Counted from the stretch's first letter, positions 9,563-18,533 are shown. The stretch: DNA of 64,000 nucleotides from Algorimicrobium echini (GCF_900115185.1 NZ_FOVN01000004.1:177417-241416); one strand, 5' to 3'. The notes: a model not told the origin generated them from the letters alone. Made by a program: numbers and translations.

Positions 9563-11335
9563 ATGAAAAAATATATAATTTACTTCGGAATATTGGTAGT
9601 TGGGTTGTTGTTGGGTTGGTTGCTATTTGGAGGTTCGTCCAATGAAAGTGCAAAACATAATCATAAGGAAACAACTGAAACCAATCAAATGTGGACCTGT
9701 TCAATGCACCCACAGATTATGCAACCAGAACCAGGTGATTGTCCTATTTGTGGAATGGATTTAATTCCTGCCGAAAGTAGTGCAGATGGTTTATTGGCAG
9801 ACCAATTCAAGTTGACTGAAAATGCGATGGCATTAGCCAATATTCAAACAACTGTTGTAGGCAAAGGAAATATTGATGGCAACACCATTAAATTATCTGG
9901 TAAAATTGCTGAAAATGAAGAAGCAAACGCAGTACAAGTCAGTTACTTTTCGGGTAGAATAGAACGTTTGAATGTAAGCTTTACAGGAGAGGAAGTAAAC
10001 AAAGGTCAATTGTTGGCAACCATTTATTCACCGGAGTTGTATGCTGCACAACAAGAACTCATTACAGCAGCCTCTTTAAAGGAATCACAACCTACATTAT
10101 ATAAGGCAGTTCGTAATAAATTGAAGTTGTGGAAACTTTCTGAAAGTCAAATTAATCAAATAGAAGAAACTGGAAAAGTAAAAGAAAACTTTCCAGTTTA
10201 TGCAACCGTTTCAGGCACAGTTACCGAAAAATTAGTAGAACAAGGCGATTACATTAAACAAGGTCAACCATTGCTTAAAATTGCAAACCTCAATACAGTT
10301 TGGGCAAACTTTGATGTCTATGAAAATCAAATCGATTTATTTAAAAAGGGGAAAGAAGTTTTAGTGACTACAAACGCTTATCCTAATAAAGAGTTTAAAG
10401 GTAAAGTAGATTTCATTGACCCAGTTTTAAATACCAAAACAAGAACAGTAACCTTACGTGTGGTGCTTAATAATAAAAATGATGTGTTTAAACCAGGAAT
10501 GTTTGTAACCGCAAATATTGAGCGAGTTGCAAGTAGTAATAATGAGGTATTAGCAATTCCAGCATCTGCTGTACTTTGGACAGGTGAACGCTCTGTTGTC
10601 TATTTAAAAACCAATCCAGACCAAACCGTTTTTGAAATGCGTGAAGTTGTTTTAGGTAATCAAATTGGTAATGAATATGAAGTTTTAGAAGGATTATTTG
10701 TTGGAAATGAAATCGTAACTAACGGAACTTTTACGGTTGATGCAGCTGCTCAATTACAAGGTAAAAAATCAATGATGAATAAAGATGGTGGCAAAGTAAT
10801 GACTGGTCACGAAGGACATTTAGGAATAGATAATAAGACATCAAAAAAAGAAAGTGACCATACTAATATGAACCAAAGATTGACAGTGTCAGAGAAATTC
10901 CAAGAACAATTAAAAGTTGTTTACTATGACTATATCAATTTAAAAAATGCTTTAGTAAAAGAAGATTCAAAAATTACTTCAGTTAATTCAACAAGTTTAT
11001 TAGAAAATTTAGATAAAGTTGATATGAAATTATTATCAGACAATAATGCTCATACACATTGGATGTCATTAGTAAAAGAAATACAATCTTCTGCGACATC
11101 TATTTCTAAAACGTCAGATATAAAAGAACAAAGAGGCCACTTCAAATATCTATCATCACACTTAATAAATGCTGTACAACTGTTTGGAGTTAAGGAAAAA
11201 GTGTATGTAGAGTTTTGTCCAATGGCAGATAACAACAATGGTGCTTATTGGTTGAGTAAAGAAGAAAAAGTAATCAATCCATATTTTGGTAGCGCCATGC
11301 TAACCTGTGGTGAAGTAAAACAAGTAATAAAATAA
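9563..11335 (+). CDS. cusB: CusB-type RND periplasmic adaptor with heavy-metal-binding domain and C-terminal DUF3347-like domain
   Basis: This 590-aa membrane-fusion protein has an N-terminal membrane anchor (residues 4-24) and then a heavy-metal-binding module at about 42-66 (MWTCSMHP...CPICGMDLIP), almost the same as those in the neighbouring ATPase. The lipoyl/barrel-sandwich and beta-barrel regions follow (GRIERLNVSFTGEEVNKGQ, GTVTEKLVEQGDYIKQGQPL). The C-terminal 150 residues (QEQLKVVYYDYINLKNAL ... VEFCPMADNNNGAYWLSKE) resemble DUF3347, a probable metal-binding helical domain. It should link the RND pump to the outer-membrane channel and pass metal to it. It begins 4 bp after the ATPase gene. 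Confidence 0.92.
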   Translation: MKKYIIYFGILVVGLLLGWLLFGGSSNESAKHNHKETTETNQMWTCSMHPQIMQPEPGDCPICGMDLIPAESSADGLLADQFKLTENAMALANIQTTVVGKGNIDGNTIKLSGKIAENEEANAVQVSYFSGRIERLNVSFTGEEVNKGQLLATIYSPELYAAQQELITAASLKESQPTLYKAVRNKLKLWKLSESQINQIEETGKVKENFPVYATVSGTVTEKLVEQGDYIKQGQPLLKIANLNTVWANFDVYENQIDLFKKGKEVLVTTNAYPNKEFKGKVDFIDPVLNTKTRTVTLRVVLNNKNDVFKPGMFVTANIERVASSNNEVLAIPASAVLWTGERSVVYLKTNPDQTVFEMREVVLGNQIGNEYEVLEGLFVGNEIVTNGTFTVDAAAQLQGKKSMMNKDGGKVMTGHEGHLGIDNKTSKKESDHTNMNQRLTVSEKFQEQLKVVYYDYINLKNALVKEDSKITSVNSTSLLENLDKVDMKLLSDNNAHTHWMSLVKEIQSSATSISKTSDIKEQRGHFKYLSSHLINAVQLFGVKEKVYVEFCPMADNNNGAYWLSKEEKVINPYFGSAMLTCGEVKQVIK

Positions 11336-11370
11336 TAATAAATCAAGTAATAACAATTAAATTTTTAACA

Positions 11371-11811
11371 ATGAAGAAAGTAATTTTAAGTGTAGTTGCA
11401 ATAGCAGCATTAGGTTTAACAAGTTGTAAAAACGAAACTAAAAAAGTTGAAGAAACTACAACAACAGAAGTGTCAAAAGAAATCACAATGACAGATTTAT
11501 CTTTTGGAGTAAGAGGTAATTGTGATATGTGTAAAAGCACCATTGAAAAAGCAGCCAATAGTGTTGAAGGTGTTGCAAGTGCCAATTGGGATGTCGGTAA
11601 AAAGAAAATCGATGTCTCTTTTGATGATACCAAAACCGATGCAGTGGCAATTCATAAGGCAATAGCAGCTTCAGGTTACGATACCGAAAAAGTGGCAGGA
11701 AGTGATGAAGCCTATAAAGATTTACCAGGTTGTTGTCAATACGATCACGACATGATGATGAATCAGTCAGGTGAAATGAAATCGGAAGACCATTCTAATC
11801 ACGATCATTAA
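11371..11811 (+). CDS. HMA-domain metal-binding lipoprotein with His-rich tail
   Basis: This 146-aa protein has a lipoprotein signal (GLTSC, Cys19), a Lys/Glu/Thr-rich linker and one heavy-metal-associated domain with GNCDMCKS (Cys51, Cys54). A C-terminal tail follows with a Cys-Cys pair, a methionine triplet and several His residues (HSNHDH at the end). The architecture suggests a membrane-tethered periplasmic metal chaperone or buffer that hands Cu(I)/Ag(I) to the efflux proteins (inference). It is the last gene of the metal operon, and a strong terminator follows it within 12 bp. Confidence 0.88.
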   Translation: MKKVILSVVAIAALGLTSCKNETKKVEETTTTEVSKEITMTDLSFGVRGNCDMCKSTIEKAANSVEGVASANWDVGKKKIDVSFDDTKTDAVAIHKAIAASGYDTEKVAGSDEAYKDLPGCCQYDHDMMMNQSGEMKSEDHSNHDH

Positions 11812-11821
11812 ATACCATTTT

Positions 11822-11850
11822 AAAAGAGTCTTTTTCGGAAGGCTCTTTTG
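11822..11850 (+). terminator. Rho-independent terminator of the metal operon
   Basis: AAAAGAGTC (11822-11830) pairs with GGCTCTTTT (11841-11849), including one T-G wobble, around a short loop. It starts 10 bp after the stop of the HMA lipoprotein gene. Confidence 0.75.
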
Positions 11851-12044
11851 TATTATATTAATTTTGAAACGGTATTTAGGATTCCTTTTCTAAAAATTCA
11901 ATTACTATATTTGTACCTCATCTAGATTAAAGCTTTGTTAATACTGAATAATTAAATTCTGTATCGGGAAGTAAAATTCGCTTACTGTAACATTTTTAGG
12001 AATCTCACGTCATATAAGTACATCAATCATTTAAATATATTATC

Positions 12045-12383
12045 ATGAGACAAGACAACCAACTTTTAGTTTTAACACATTTAAGTCAGCTTTTAACATA
12101 CCTAACAGGTTTTGGTGGACTCATTGTACCTCTTGTAATTTGGGTCACCCAAAAAGACAAGGTTTTTAAACTGGACGAACAAGGCAAGCAGATTATTAAC
12201 TTTCAAATAAGCATCTTTATTTATGCTATTTTAAGTATTCCAGCCATTATATTATTAGGTCTTGGTTTTATTATGTTGATTGTGATTGGCATTATAGCTT
12301 TTGTTTTTCCTATTATAAATGCCGTTAAGGCAAGTAATGGCGAACCTATTAGTTACCCGTTATCAATTACGTTTTTGAAATAA
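12045..12383 (+). CDS. DUF4870-like small membrane protein
   Basis: This 112-aa protein has three hydrophobic segments: about 20-32, 50-70 and 75-95. The N-terminal pattern (LTHLSQLLTYLTGFGGLIVPLVIW) and the central QIINFQISIFIYAILS are typical of DUF4870 (Tic20-like) proteins. The function of the family is not known. A TATATTTG -7-like box lies at 11906-11913, about 130 bp upstream, but no clear -33 TTG goes with it. The gene stands alone and ends at a shared convergent terminator with dnaN. Confidence 0.8.
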   Translation: MRQDNQLLVLTHLSQLLTYLTGFGGLIVPLVIWVTQKDKVFKLDEQGKQIINFQISIFIYAILSIPAIILLGLGFIMLIVIGIIAFVFPIINAVKASNGEPISYPLSITFLK

Positions 12384-12406
12384 ATTATATAAAGAGATAT
12401 GTTTTA

Positions 12407-12440
12407 AAAAAAAACCACAGCTATCAAGTCGTGGTTTTTT
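12407..12440. terminator. Bidirectional terminator between DUF4870 gene and dnaN
   Basis: AAAAACCAC pairs with GTGGTTTTT, with A runs before and T runs after, and a 12-nt loop (AGCTATCAAGTC). It sits in the convergent gap, so it can serve both genes. Confidence 0.8.
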
Positions 12441-12497
12441 ATATTATTATTTTATCCTTCTAAAAACTATTACAATCGCGACATAGCGATTTTTTTT

Positions 12498-13616
12498 TTA
12501 GCTATTAAGCATCACCGGCATGACCAACATGGTTACTTGTTCGCCTTCATCTAACCCATCAACAGGTGTTAAAATACCTGCACGATTTGGTAAGCTCATT
12601 TCCAATTGTACATCGTCACTGGTTAGGTTATTCAACATTTCGGTTAAGAAACGCGAGTTAAAACCAATTTGCATATCGTCACCTTGATAATCGCAGGTTA
12701 AACGCTCTTCGGCTTTGTTTGAGTAATCAATATCTTCAGCAGAAATATTTAATTCGGCACCAGCAATTTTTAAACGAATTTGGTGTGTTGTTTTATTTGA
12801 AAAAATACTCACACGACGAACCGAGTTTAAAAACTGATTTCTATTTATAACAAGTTTATTTGGGTTTTCTTTTGGAATTACCGCTTCATAGTTTGGATAT
12901 TTTCCATCAATTAATCGGCAAATTAGTTCTACATTTTCAAAGGTAAACTTCGCATTTGAATCGTTATATTCAATGGTTACATCATCATCACTAGCTGCTA
13001 AAATGCCTTTTAATAAATTTAAAGGTTTTTTAGGCATAATGAATTCTGTTACCTCTGTTGCTTGTACATCTGCGCGCGCATATTTTACCAGTTTGTGTGC
13101 ATCTGTAGCTACAAAGGTTAAACCCTCTGTAGAAAACTGAAAAAACACACCACTCATTACGGGTCGTAAATCATCATTTCCTGCTGCAAAGATGGTTTTG
13201 TTAATGGCGGTAGCTAATATATCACCATTTAATGTGGTAGATGAGGCATCTTCTAGCGTTACTGGTTTAGGAAACTCGGCACCATCTGCATATGCTAATG
13301 CATATTTACCATGATTAGAGCTAATTTCAACTGTGTTATTGTCTTCAACTACAAAGGTTAAAGGCTGTTCAGGAAATGTTTTTAAGGTATCTAATAACAA
13401 CCTTGCTGGTACAGCTACGCTGCCACTATTATCACTTTCTACTTCTAATTTAGAAGACATGGTTGTTTCTAAATCACTTGCAGAAATAATAAGTTCAGAC
13501 TGGTTTAATTCGAATAAAAAATTATCTAGAATCGGTAAGGTGTTTGAACTGTTAATAACACCACCAAGAACTTGTAATTGTTTCAGTAAATAGGTACTTG
13601 ATACTATAAATTTCAT
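12498..13616 (-). CDS. dnaN: DNA polymerase III beta subunit (sliding clamp)
   Basis: This 372-aa ring-forming clamp tethers polymerase III to DNA. The family start MKFIVSSTYLLKQLQVLGGVI, three repeated clamp folds, FVATDAHKLVKYAR in the middle domain and the C-terminal VMPVMLNS (the MPM-like end) are clear. The length is typical. It is monocistronic here, not beside dnaA or recF, which is common in Bacteroidota. A CAAATATA at 13657-13664 (TATATTTG on the coding strand) lies about 40 bp before the ATG and is a plausible -7 element. Confidence 0.96.
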   Translation of the reverse strand: MKFIVSSTYLLKQLQVLGGVINSSNTLPILDNFLFELNQSELIISASDLETTMSSKLEVESDNSGSVAVPARLLLDTLKTFPEQPLTFVVEDNNTVEISSNHGKYALAYADGAEFPKPVTLEDASSTTLNGDILATAINKTIFAAGNDDLRPVMSGVFFQFSTEGLTFVATDAHKLVKYARADVQATEVTEFIMPKKPLNLLKGILAASDDDVTIEYNDSNAKFTFENVELICRLIDGKYPNYEAVIPKENPNKLVINRNQFLNSVRRVSIFSNKTTHQIRLKIAGAELNISAEDIDYSNKAEERLTCDYQGDDMQIGFNSRFLTEMLNNLTSDDVQLEMSLPNRAGILTPVDGLDEGEQVTMLVMPVMLNS

Positions 13617-13656
13617 CTATGTAAAATACGTTTATGCGTTCAAAAAGTTAATCATA

Positions 13657-13664
13657 CAAATATA
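13657..13664 (-). promoter_or_regulatory. -7 element of the dnaN promoter
   Basis: TATATTTG on the minus strand fits the Bacteroidota consensus TAnnTTTG exactly. The nearest upstream TTG is 24 bases away, slightly more than the usual 17-23. Predicted transcription start is near 13650, which gives a leader of about 35 nt. Confidence 0.45.
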
Positions 13665-13747
13665 TCCTAAACCAATTAATATAGGAAACAAACTTATTAA
13701 CAAATCATTACTGTTAAAAACGGGAGTTAGCTTAATAAATTAGGGTG

Positions 13748-16132
13748 TTATTTCGTGTATTTTCGTTTTCTAAAAAAGTTAAATAAAATTCCGAAAACCG
13801 CTAAAAACACTAGCGGTAAGACTATATTTATAAGCTGCCATTTGGTTTTTTTGTCCGATACTTTTTGATAGTCTAAAAAGGCCAAAGAAATATCTTTTGA
13901 GCGAATGTTTATAAGTCCACTATCGTCTAGCAGGTAATTTACGGCATTCAGTAAAAAATCCTTGTTGCCATATTCTTGTCCTGTCCATCGATCGAATCCT
14001 AATTCCAAAGGGCCATTTCTACCAACGTCATTTTTAATGACATCGCCATCGGCAATGACAATCATTTTGGTTGGCTTACTTTCGTTTTTAGCATCTGAAA
14101 TGGTAAAAGGTTTGACTCTATTTTTATATACAGACGTAAAATTCCCTTCTAACAAGACGGCCAAATTTTGAAATCCATTTACATAATTATTAGGGTTTGG
14201 CTCTTCGTTTGTCATGTCTAAACTCACCTCACGTGGTGTTCCATCTATTTTGGTAAGTATGGAGCTTTGTAGTAAAATGGTTTTCTGAACATCGTTTTTA
14301 AGTGTGTCAATCTGATTGGCAAAATCGAACTTAATTAAGTTTAAATTATTAACAATTGGATGTTTAGATGTGGCATTAACTAAAGGTGAATAATACCAAG
14401 GTAATTGTTGAAATTGCGACTGACTGCCATCTCCAGTAGCCAATGTAATCGGTGCGGAGTAGAGGTCGTTTATTAATACTGGATTTACACGTAAACCGTA
14501 TTTAAAAAAGAAATCGGTTAAATTTAAATCGCGTGCAATAGCTATATTTTTACCTGCTGCGTTAAATAGACTGTCCTGCTCAATAGCCACACGATCCAGC
14601 AACCAAAGGCTTTTTCCTCCAGACATGGTAAATTGATCTAACACCAATTTTTCAGCTTCGGTAAAGGCTTCGGTTGGTTTGGCGGAGATAATTAAATCGT
14701 AGGTTTTTAAATCGACCAACGTTTTTTGTGGTGCGTTTTGAACGCTATCCAAGGTAAAAGCTGCTAGGTAATAATAGTCTTTTATAGTTTTAGCAAAGTC
14801 GAAAATTTGTGCGTCTTGCAACTGATTATTTCCTTTAAGAATGGCAATTTTACGACGTTTTGGATTTGTTAATTTGCTCAACCCATCTGCAAACGCATAC
14901 TCCAAATGTTGAATGGAATTGCTAGCTAATTCTTGCACATCAGCGCCAATTTTATTTTTAATTAATGGAATTTTAACGGTTACTTCATTATAACTAGCTA
15001 GAGCCCAAGGAAAAATAACTTCTTGACTGGATTTTCCAGCGTCTTGAACGGTAACTTGCATGGGTTTTAAACCACGTTGGTTTAATTGCTGGATGTTCTG
15101 CTCGCGCGTCTCAATATCTTCAAGTGGATTAATAAAATTGAAGTGAATTTGATTATTTTCCGATTTAAATTCTTCCAATAATTGTCGGGTTTCCGTTTGT
15201 AAGCGTCTGAATTCGGAAGGTAGATTGGAACCATCTAAAAAAACATCAATAACAATTGGCGAGTTAACGGATTCTATAATAGCAGTACTGGCTTGACTTA
15301 AGGTGTAGCGTTTGTCTTTTGTTACATCAAAACGTTTATAAAAACCATGTGTAAATATATTTAGTACTAATAAGCCTAAAGGAAGTAAAATTAGTATGGC
15401 TAGGTCTTTCTTACCAATAGGTTTGGTATTTATATGCCGAACTGTAAGAACGAGAAAAAGTAAAACAATGCTAATAAAGTAAATTAAATCGCGCGTATCT
15501 ATAACACCACGACTGATGCTTTTGTAATGCGCATTCATGCCAATTTGGTCTATAAAACTGCTGGACAAGAAATCGGCAATACCTTCTAAACCAATATAAA
15601 AAAAGAAGCACAGAAATACAGCCGTGATAAACGCAACGATTTGATTGTCCGTTAAGCTAGATGAAAAAACACCTATTGCTGTATAGGCTGCAGCTAAAAA
15701 CAACAAGCCTAAATAGGAGCCAAAGGTACTCCCAAAGTCGATGTTTCCTACGGGATTTCCTAATTGATAAACCGTGTAAACGTAGAGTAGGGTAGGAAGT
15801 AAGGCCAAAATTATTAATAAAAATGCGCCAAAATATTTGCCTAATACAATTTTAAATAAGCTAATGGGTTTGGTAACTAACAACTCCAGCGTGCCTTGTT
15901 TTTTTTCGTCTGAAAAACTTCGCATGGTAACAGCAGGAATTAAAAACAACAGAATCCAGGGTGCTAATAAAAAGAAGCTGGACAAATCGGCAAAACCGTT
16001 ATCTAGAATATTAAATTCACCAATAAAAAGCCACAAAAATAGACCGTTTAAAATTAGGAAAATGGCAATCACTAAATAGCCAATCGATGAGGCGAAGAAG
16101 GCATTTATTTCTTTTTTAAGGATTGCAAACAT
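13748..16132 (-). CDS. gldFG: Fused gliding-motility ABC transporter protein GldF-GldG
   Basis: This 794-aa protein joins two parts. Residues 1 to about 240 are an ABC-2-type permease with six membrane helices that matches GldF (start MFAILKKEINAFFASSIGYL; MRSFSDEKKQGTLELL). Residues from about 245 match GldG: a membrane segment, KDKRYTLSQAS, a long periplasmic ABC-type auxiliary domain and a final membrane anchor before RKRKYTK. In Flavobacterium johnsoniae these are two genes whose products act with GldA in gliding (established). Here no stop or start separates them. The ATPase gldA is not in the window. An 8.6-copy heptamer repeat lies 8 bp upstream of the ATG. Confidence 0.9.
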   Translation of the reverse strand: MFAILKKEINAFFASSIGYLVIAIFLILNGLFLWLFIGEFNILDNGFADLSSFFLLAPWILLFLIPAVTMRSFSDEKKQGTLELLVTKPISLFKIVLGKYFGAFLLIILALLPTLLYVYTVYQLGNPVGNIDFGSTFGSYLGLLFLAAAYTAIGVFSSSLTDNQIVAFITAVFLCFFFYIGLEGIADFLSSSFIDQIGMNAHYKSISRGVIDTRDLIYFISIVLLFLVLTVRHINTKPIGKKDLAILILLPLGLLVLNIFTHGFYKRFDVTKDKRYTLSQASTAIIESVNSPIVIDVFLDGSNLPSEFRRLQTETRQLLEEFKSENNQIHFNFINPLEDIETREQNIQQLNQRGLKPMQVTVQDAGKSSQEVIFPWALASYNEVTVKIPLIKNKIGADVQELASNSIQHLEYAFADGLSKLTNPKRRKIAILKGNNQLQDAQIFDFAKTIKDYYYLAAFTLDSVQNAPQKTLVDLKTYDLIISAKPTEAFTEAEKLVLDQFTMSGGKSLWLLDRVAIEQDSLFNAAGKNIAIARDLNLTDFFFKYGLRVNPVLINDLYSAPITLATGDGSQSQFQQLPWYYSPLVNATSKHPIVNNLNLIKFDFANQIDTLKNDVQKTILLQSSILTKIDGTPREVSLDMTNEEPNPNNYVNGFQNLAVLLEGNFTSVYKNRVKPFTISDAKNESKPTKMIVIADGDVIKNDVGRNGPLELGFDRWTGQEYGNKDFLLNAVNYLLDDSGLINIRSKDISLAFLDYQKVSDKKTKWQLINIVLPLVFLAVFGILFNFFRKRKYTK

Positions 16133-16140
16133 GTTATTTT

Positions 16141-16200
16141 AGGTATTAGGTATTAGGTATTAGGTATTAGGTATTAGGTATTAGGTATTAGGTATTAGGT
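16141..16200. repeat. Heptanucleotide tandem repeat (AGGTATT)8.6
   Basis: Sixty bases form 8.6 perfect copies of AGGTATT (ACCTAATA-type on the coding strand of gldFG). The array occupies positions about -9 to -68 relative to the gldFG start codon. Perfect repeats of this size are prone to copy-number change by replication slippage. It lies where a promoter or ribosome-binding region would be, so changes could alter expression. Confidence 0.97.
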
Positions 16201-16275
16201 GTGAGTGGTGCGTAAAAAAAAATGTATTTTTTTATGTTGTCTTTTTTAAAAATCATATTCACTATTCTCTATTCA

Positions 16276-16572
16276 CTACTCAAGCGTTTCTAACTTATCC
16301 ACACTCCAAGCTTCGGGTTTCATATTAAACATGGGCTTGGTTACTGCCCAAATACTTTTAAATAAATCAGAATGTCTGTAGTTCTCTAAATCCGTCTCAC
16401 TTTGCCAATAACTATACGTAAAAAACACATTTGTTTTGTTTTTATCACGATAAAGTTCTAAAAATTCACAGCCTTTAAAATTGCGAATTGCGCGTTTATT
16501 TTTATGAAAATTGGCTACAAATGTCTCTATATGTTTCTCTTCAAAACCTAGTTTAACAATGCGTACAAACAT
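16276..16572 (-). CDS. Antibiotic biosynthesis monooxygenase (ABM) fold protein
   Basis: This 98-aa small ferredoxin-like protein has the ABM pattern: FVRIVKLGFEEKHIETF, a central GCEFLELYRDK, then FFTYSYWQSETDLENYRHSDLFKSIW. Relatives act as heme-degrading or quinol monooxygenases or have unknown roles, so no substrate can be named. The gene starts 3 bp after the SAM hydrolase gene and is probably co-transcribed with it. Confidence 0.85.
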   Translation of the reverse strand: MFVRIVKLGFEEKHIETFVANFHKNKRAIRNFKGCEFLELYRDKNKTNVFFTYSYWQSETDLENYRHSDLFKSIWAVTKPMFNMKPEAWSVDKLETLE

Positions 16573-16575
16573 AGT

Positions 16576-17412
16576 TTATTCTTTTAAAAAATTAACAGTA
16601 ACGGTATCCATAAGCTCCAACCCTAATAAGGATGACGCGCTACCAGTAGTGTTAGGGTTGCTTTTATATACAGCTATTTCTATATAACTGGATGAATTAA
16701 AAACAACCATTCTATGACCTTCTATATTACGTGTTTCAGGTGCTTTACTAAAGTCTACTACATCACTATATTTATTATAGATTTTGTTAAACGTCTTATT
16801 TCTTGCAGATATTTCAAAAGGGCGTCCTAATTGAACTTTTTCAAAAAAAGCACGTTTAATGTTTGTAATGACATTCCCATAGTTGTCTATATAAATCACG
16901 TGGCCAATTATTTGCGTGCGTTCATCATTAATAAAGGGAATCATGTTTTTAATAGGTTTAATGGTATCAATTACTTTTCCAATAACCTCTAGAGTACCAC
17001 CACGAGCTATATGGCAGGCCACTTTTACAAACACATCTAAAACTGGAAAACTAGAAATAATTTTATCGTGAATGTTTATTTCCACAATTTTTTCAGCTGC
17101 TATCTCGGCACATATCATACTCATAATGCCATTATTGGCACAAATAAAATAGTGGCCATCTAATTTAACAGCTATGTGCTTGTTTTCTTGATTTAGCTCC
17201 GAATCGACACCTATGATATGAATAGTGCCTTTAGGAAAACTACTATAAGCGTTTAAAATAATATAAGCGGCTTCAGGAATGCTAAAAGGCGAAATAGAAT
17301 GGGAGATATCAACAATTTTTACATCAGGTAATTCGCTATAAATAGCACCTTTGGTTGCACCAGCAAAGTGATCTCTTTCACCAAAGTCTGTTGTTAATGT
17401 AATGATTGCCAT
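16576..17412 (-). CDS. SAM hydrolase (adenosine-forming), DUF62 family
   Basis: This 278-aa protein belongs to the family that includes fluorinase and chlorinase, whose widespread members hydrolyse S-adenosylmethionine to adenosine and methionine (family knowledge). Visible are the N-terminal TLTTDFGERDHFAGATKGAI, the VDISHSI segment, GVDSELNQENKHIAV, the ANNG segment and a C-terminal domain with YIDNYGNVITNIKR. The sequence is a housekeeping Bacteroidota type; I see nothing that would argue for a halogenase. It is the first gene of a two-gene operon and diverges from phoH. Confidence 0.88.
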   Translation of the reverse strand: MAIITLTTDFGERDHFAGATKGAIYSELPDVKIVDISHSISPFSIPEAAYIILNAYSSFPKGTIHIIGVDSELNQENKHIAVKLDGHYFICANNGIMSMICAEIAAEKIVEINIHDKIISSFPVLDVFVKVACHIARGGTLEVIGKVIDTIKPIKNMIPFINDERTQIIGHVIYIDNYGNVITNIKRAFFEKVQLGRPFEISARNKTFNKIYNKYSDVVDFSKAPETRNIEGHRMVVFNSSSYIEIAVYKSNPNTTGSASSLLGLELMDTVTVNFLKE

Positions 17413-17458
17413 TTAGAATTGTTGATATTTTTTTAACCTAATACCTATTAAAAAAGTG

Positions 17459-17482
17459 TATTTTTGTTTAAACACAAAACTA
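17459..17482. promoter_or_regulatory. Divergent candidate -7 elements between SAM hydrolase and phoH
   Basis: TATTTTTG at 17459-17466 faces phoH, and TAGTTTTG (minus strand, 17475-17482) faces the SAM hydrolase gene. Both match TAnnTTTG. Neither has a well-spaced TTG -33 box, so support is limited. Confidence 0.35.
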
Positions 17483-17522
17483 ATAAAACTAAATAGATTA
17501 ATTTAATTAAATCGCCTAGCTT

Positions 17523-18476
17523 TTGAACGAAATCATAATTGAACTTGAAGACGTATCACCAAAGGATTTTTTTGGTGCACAAAACGTTAATATAGAACTC
17601 CTTAAAAAGTATTATCCAAAATTAAAAATTGTTGCCAGAGGGAATAAAATTAAAGCTTATGGTGATGAAGACTTACTTGAAGAATTTGACAAACGTTTCA
17701 ACATGCTCATGGAGCATTATATGAAATACAACAAGTTAGATGAAAATGTTATAGAACGTGTGCTAACCAGTCAGAGTAAAGCTGACTATGAAACGAGTCC
17801 TAGTAGTGGTGAGGTTATTGTACACGGTGTAAACGGTCGTTTAATTAAAGCCCAAACTGCCAACCAACGTAAATTGGTTGAGAGCATGCGTAAAAACGAT
17901 ATGGTTTTTGCTATTGGACCTGCAGGAACTGGAAAAACGTATACAGGTGTAGCCTTAGCGGTTCGGGCATTAAAAAACAAAGAAGTAAAACGGATTATTT
18001 TAACACGTCCTGCTGTTGAAGCTGGTGAAAATTTAGGATTTCTCCCAGGCGATTTAAAGGAAAAATTAGATCCCTATATGCAACCGCTCTATGATGCCTT
18101 GCGTGATATGATTGCTCCAGAAAAGTTAGCACATTATATTGAAAATGGCACCATTCAAATTGCCCCTTTAGCTTTTATGAGAGGGCGAACTTTGGATCAT
18201 GCTTTTGTTATTTTGGACGAAGGTCAGAATACCACACATGCTCAAATGAAAATGTTTTTAACACGAATGGGTAAAGATGCCAAATTCCTTTTAACAGGCG
18301 ATCCTGGACAAATAGACCTACCAAGACGTACCATTTCTGGTTTGAAAGAAGCCTTATTAATTTTAAAGAATGTTGAGGGTGTTGGTATGATATTTTTAGA
18401 CGATAAGGATGTCATTCGCCATAAATTAGTTAAAAAAGTTATTGAAGCGTACAAGAGTATCGAAAATGTAGACTAA
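17523..18476 (+). CDS. phoH: PhoH family ATPase
   Basis: This 317-aa protein has the PhoH P-loop NTPase domain: Walker A GPAGTGKT at 132-139, TRPAVEAGENLGFLPGDLKEK, and Walker B FVILDEGQN. An N-terminal KH-like/PhoH-specific region precedes it. The start is TTG: the family N-terminus NEIIIELEDVSPKDFFGAQN begins right there, and the next ATG would remove about 60 conserved residues. PhoH proteins are linked to RNA metabolism, but the exact function is unsettled. A perfect terminator follows. Confidence 0.93.
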   Translation: MNEIIIELEDVSPKDFFGAQNVNIELLKKYYPKLKIVARGNKIKAYGDEDLLEEFDKRFNMLMEHYMKYNKLDENVIERVLTSQSKADYETSPSSGEVIVHGVNGRLIKAQTANQRKLVESMRKNDMVFAIGPAGTGKTYTGVALAVRALKNKEVKRIILTRPAVEAGENLGFLPGDLKEKLDPYMQPLYDALRDMIAPEKLAHYIENGTIQIAPLAFMRGRTLDHAFVILDEGQNTTHAQMKMFLTRMGKDAKFLLTGDPGQIDLPRRTISGLKEALLILKNVEGVGMIFLDDKDVIRHKLVKKVIEAYKSIENVD

Positions 18477-18500
18477 TTACCCTAAACAGTCAACTTTAGT

Positions 18501-18533
18501 AAGCCAGTTTTATCAGAAAAACTGGCTTTTTTT
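18501..18533 (+). terminator. Rho-independent terminator after phoH
   Basis: AAGCCAGTTTT and AAAACTGGCTT form a perfect 11-bp stem with a short loop followed by a T7 run, 24 bp after the phoH stop. Confidence 0.88.

Noticed and set aside
16141-16275. Short CRISPR-like array or telomere-like element
   Set aside because: The unit is 7 bp without spacers; it is a simple tandem repeat.
16576-17412. Fluorinase/chlorinase
   Set aside because: The sequence looks like the ordinary SAM-hydrolase branch, and no halometabolite genes surround it.
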